DNA of 64,000 nt, taken from NCBI RefSeq assembly GCF_963662735.1, contig NZ_OY759744.1, positions 1,220,153 through 1,284,152 of the forward strand. The letters run 5' to 3'. Every line of letters begins with the position of its first letter. The first letter of the stretch is position 1. The position numbers and the translations under genes are program-made. Below, piece by piece: positions 62,712-64,000 of the stretch. Below the pieces are notes generated by a model. It saw only the letters and a list, made by a program, of their open reading frames with translations, searched no databases and was not told where the DNA came from. The DNA is from an uncultured Methanoregula sp. (GTDB lineage: Archaea > Halobacteriota > Methanomicrobia > Methanomicrobiales > Methanospirillaceae).

Positions 62712-63919
62712 GTTCCCTTTCCGAACGCATCCTTGGAGCACCTGCCGGTGAATATGTTGACCGGAAGGTTGACCGTGCCTTTGCCTGTGACGGCACCGGT
62801 CTCCTGGCACTTGAGGCATGGAAAAATATTGGTGCCGGCCACCTGGCCGATACAACAGAGTTTTCCATCATCTTCGATCACATCGCGCCGGCGAATAATG
62901 CAACGACCGCGGCCCTCCAGCACGAGCTCCGGGAATTTGCCCGGAGTTCGTTCATGCATTTCTCCGATGTCGGGGGGGGCATCTGCCACCAGCTGATGAG
63001 CGAAGGTGTTGTCCTTCCCGGGGAGATCATTGTCGGGGCGGATTCCCACAGCGTCACCCTTGGAGCATTCGGGGCGTTTGCAACCGGTGTCGGTGCAACC
63101 GATATGGCTGCCATCTGGCTTACCGGCGAAACCTGGTTCCGGGTCCCGGAATCTGTAGGAATCCACATAACCGGGAAATTTACAGGTGCTGCTGAGGCAA
63201 AGGACCTTGCCCTGGCCTACGTGGGAAAACTCGGGACCGATGGAGCAACGTACCAGGCGCTCGAATTCGTGGGCGAGGGAATGAAGAACCTCACGATGGA
63301 TGACCGGCTTGTCCTTGCCAACCTCTCGGTGGAAACAGGTGCAAAGGCCGGCCTCTGTTATGCGGACGAGACGACCGTCCGGTACCTGAAGGAGTGGGGG
63401 CACGATATACAGCCTCAGACCCCGGAGCCGTGCACGTACGTGCAGGAACTGGACTTCGATCTTGCCGACATCGTGCCGCTTGTCGCTGTCCCCCATCGGG
63501 TGGATACGGTAAAACCGGTGGACCAGCTTGCCGGTCTTCCGATTGACCAGGTTTTTGTCGGAACCTGCACAAATGGGCGGTATTCCGATCTCGAACGGTT
63601 TGCGCGGATCGTCCGGGGAAAGAAGGTCGCGGTGCGAACTATCATCGTTCCCGCCTCATCTGAAATCCTCGCAAAGACTATCCGGACCGGTGTGCTTGCC
63701 GACATCGTCGCAGCGGGATGCACAATCGGCACCCCCGGGTGCGGTCCCTGCCTTGGATACCACCAGGGTGTAATCGGTGAAGGGGAAGTCTGCCTCTCAA
63801 CGGCAAACCGGAATTTCAAAAACCGCATGGGTGTCGGGGGGGAGATCTATCTCTCTTCGGTTGCGACAGCTGCTGCCAGTGCGCTTGAAGGAGAGATCTG
63901 TGTTCCGGAGGTGGCCTGA
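62708..63919 (+). CDS. aksD: Homoaconitase-type large subunit
   Basis: 403 aa from the ATG at 62708, overlapping the aksA stop (ATGA). Aconitase-fold isomerase that shifts the hydroxyl after each AksA round. Cluster-ligand cysteines are in FVGTCTNGRYSDLERFARIV and CTIGTPGCGPCLGYHQGVIG; GADSHSVTLGAFGAFATGVG is another conserved block. 3-Isopropylmalate dehydratase (LeuC) is the alternative; context favours AksD. Confidence 0.87.
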   Translation: MSSLSERILGAPAGEYVDRKVDRAFACDGTGLLALEAWKNIGAGHLADTTEFSIIFDHIAPANNATTAALQHELREFARSSFMHFSDVGGGICHQLMSEGVVLPGEIIVGADSHSVTLGAFGAFATGVGATDMAAIWLTGETWFRVPESVGIHITGKFTGAAEAKDLALAYVGKLGTDGATYQALEFVGEGMKNLTMDDRLVLANLSVETGAKAGLCYADETTVRYLKEWGHDIQPQTPEPCTYVQELDFDLADIVPLVAVPHRVDTVKPVDQLAGLPIDQVFVGTCTNGRYSDLERFARIVRGKKVAVRTIIVPASSEILAKTIRTGVLADIVAAGCTIGTPGCGPCLGYHQGVIGEGEVCLSTANRNFKNRMGVGGEIYLSSVATAAASALEGEICVPEVA

Positions 63920-64000
63920 TGCATGGTGAAGGCATTGCTGTCTGCCTGCCGGCGGACATCGACACCGATATGGTGATTGCGGGACGGTACCTGCGGACCA
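63919..64000 (+). CDS. aksE: Homoaconitase-type small subunit (5' part only)
   Basis: 27 codons before the window ends. The ATG overlaps the aksD stop by one base. The translation includes VCLPADIDTDMVIAGRYLRT, the usual N-terminal block of LeuD/AksE small subunits (D-I-D-T-D-x-I/V with GRYL). It would pair with AksD; the rest lies outside. Confidence 0.8.
   Translation, partial: MHGEGIAVCLPADIDTDMVIAGRYLRT

Overview
The window is from a hydrogenotrophic methanogenic archaeon, most likely order Methanomicrobiales and Methanoregula-like. The evidence is gene content: mer, mtd, mtrEDCBAF-G-H, mcrBDCGA, a combined fwd/hdr/mvhD operon, ftr, coenzyme B (aks) genes, an archaeal S10/spc ribosomal operon, TATA-type promoters with GGAGGTGA ribosome binding sites, and DUF2178/XRE and DUF2156 neighbours. 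The species call is inference; no 16S rRNA is present.

Layout. 1-1248: 3'-truncated tubulin/FtsZ-superfamily gene. 1601-5631: mer, a GalT-like protein, mtd, and a Tfx-type regulator; an iterated 19-bp operator array lies at 2924-2979. 5750-6240: a strongly structured transcribed stretch that I cannot assign to a known RNA. 6302-20948: uL3 through cytidylate kinase, in the usual archaeal order, with Rpp29, SecY, AdkA and the DUF106 insertase. 21036-26168: accessory and housekeeping genes (two GNAT-fold proteins, MarC, a lysine-tailed di-rubredoxin, a surface protein, a TPR protein). 26400-27740: an AT-rich islet carrying one putative TIR/deoxyribosyltransferase-like gene between degenerate copies of a ~50-bp repeat.

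27728-33353: the mtr operon on the minus strand, in which the MtrG position is occupied by an MtrA-MtrG fusion whose MtrA part is nearly identical in DNA to the adjacent mtrA. 33647-40778: K+ channel, CcdA-like protein, TIM-barrel isomerase, VOC protein, a CarH-like B12 sensor protein, DUF2178/XRE pair, and a radical SAM peptide-modifying enzyme. 41049-45950: mcr operon. 46358-56312: fwdG-fwdF-hdrC-hdrB-hdrA-mvhD-fwdD-fwdB-fwdA-fwdC as one minus-strand unit. 56576-64000: ftr, then a methanogenesis-marker/coenzyme B cluster (two DUF1743-like paralogues, a radical SAM protein, a TPP enzyme, aksA, aksD, partial aksE).

Together the genes cover CO2 to formylmethanofuran (Fwd, coupled to HdrABC-MvhD), formyl transfer (Ftr), the F420 steps (Mtd, Mer), methyl transfer to coenzyme M with sodium pumping (Mtr) and methane release (Mcr). 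Only mch is missing from the window. MvhA and MvhG are not beside MvhD, so the electron input module (hydrogenase or formate dehydrogenase) must be encoded elsewhere. The most notable items are the MtrA-MtrG fusion, the unassigned structured RNA, the TPP enzyme in the aks operon, the CarH-like sensor, and the iterated operator.
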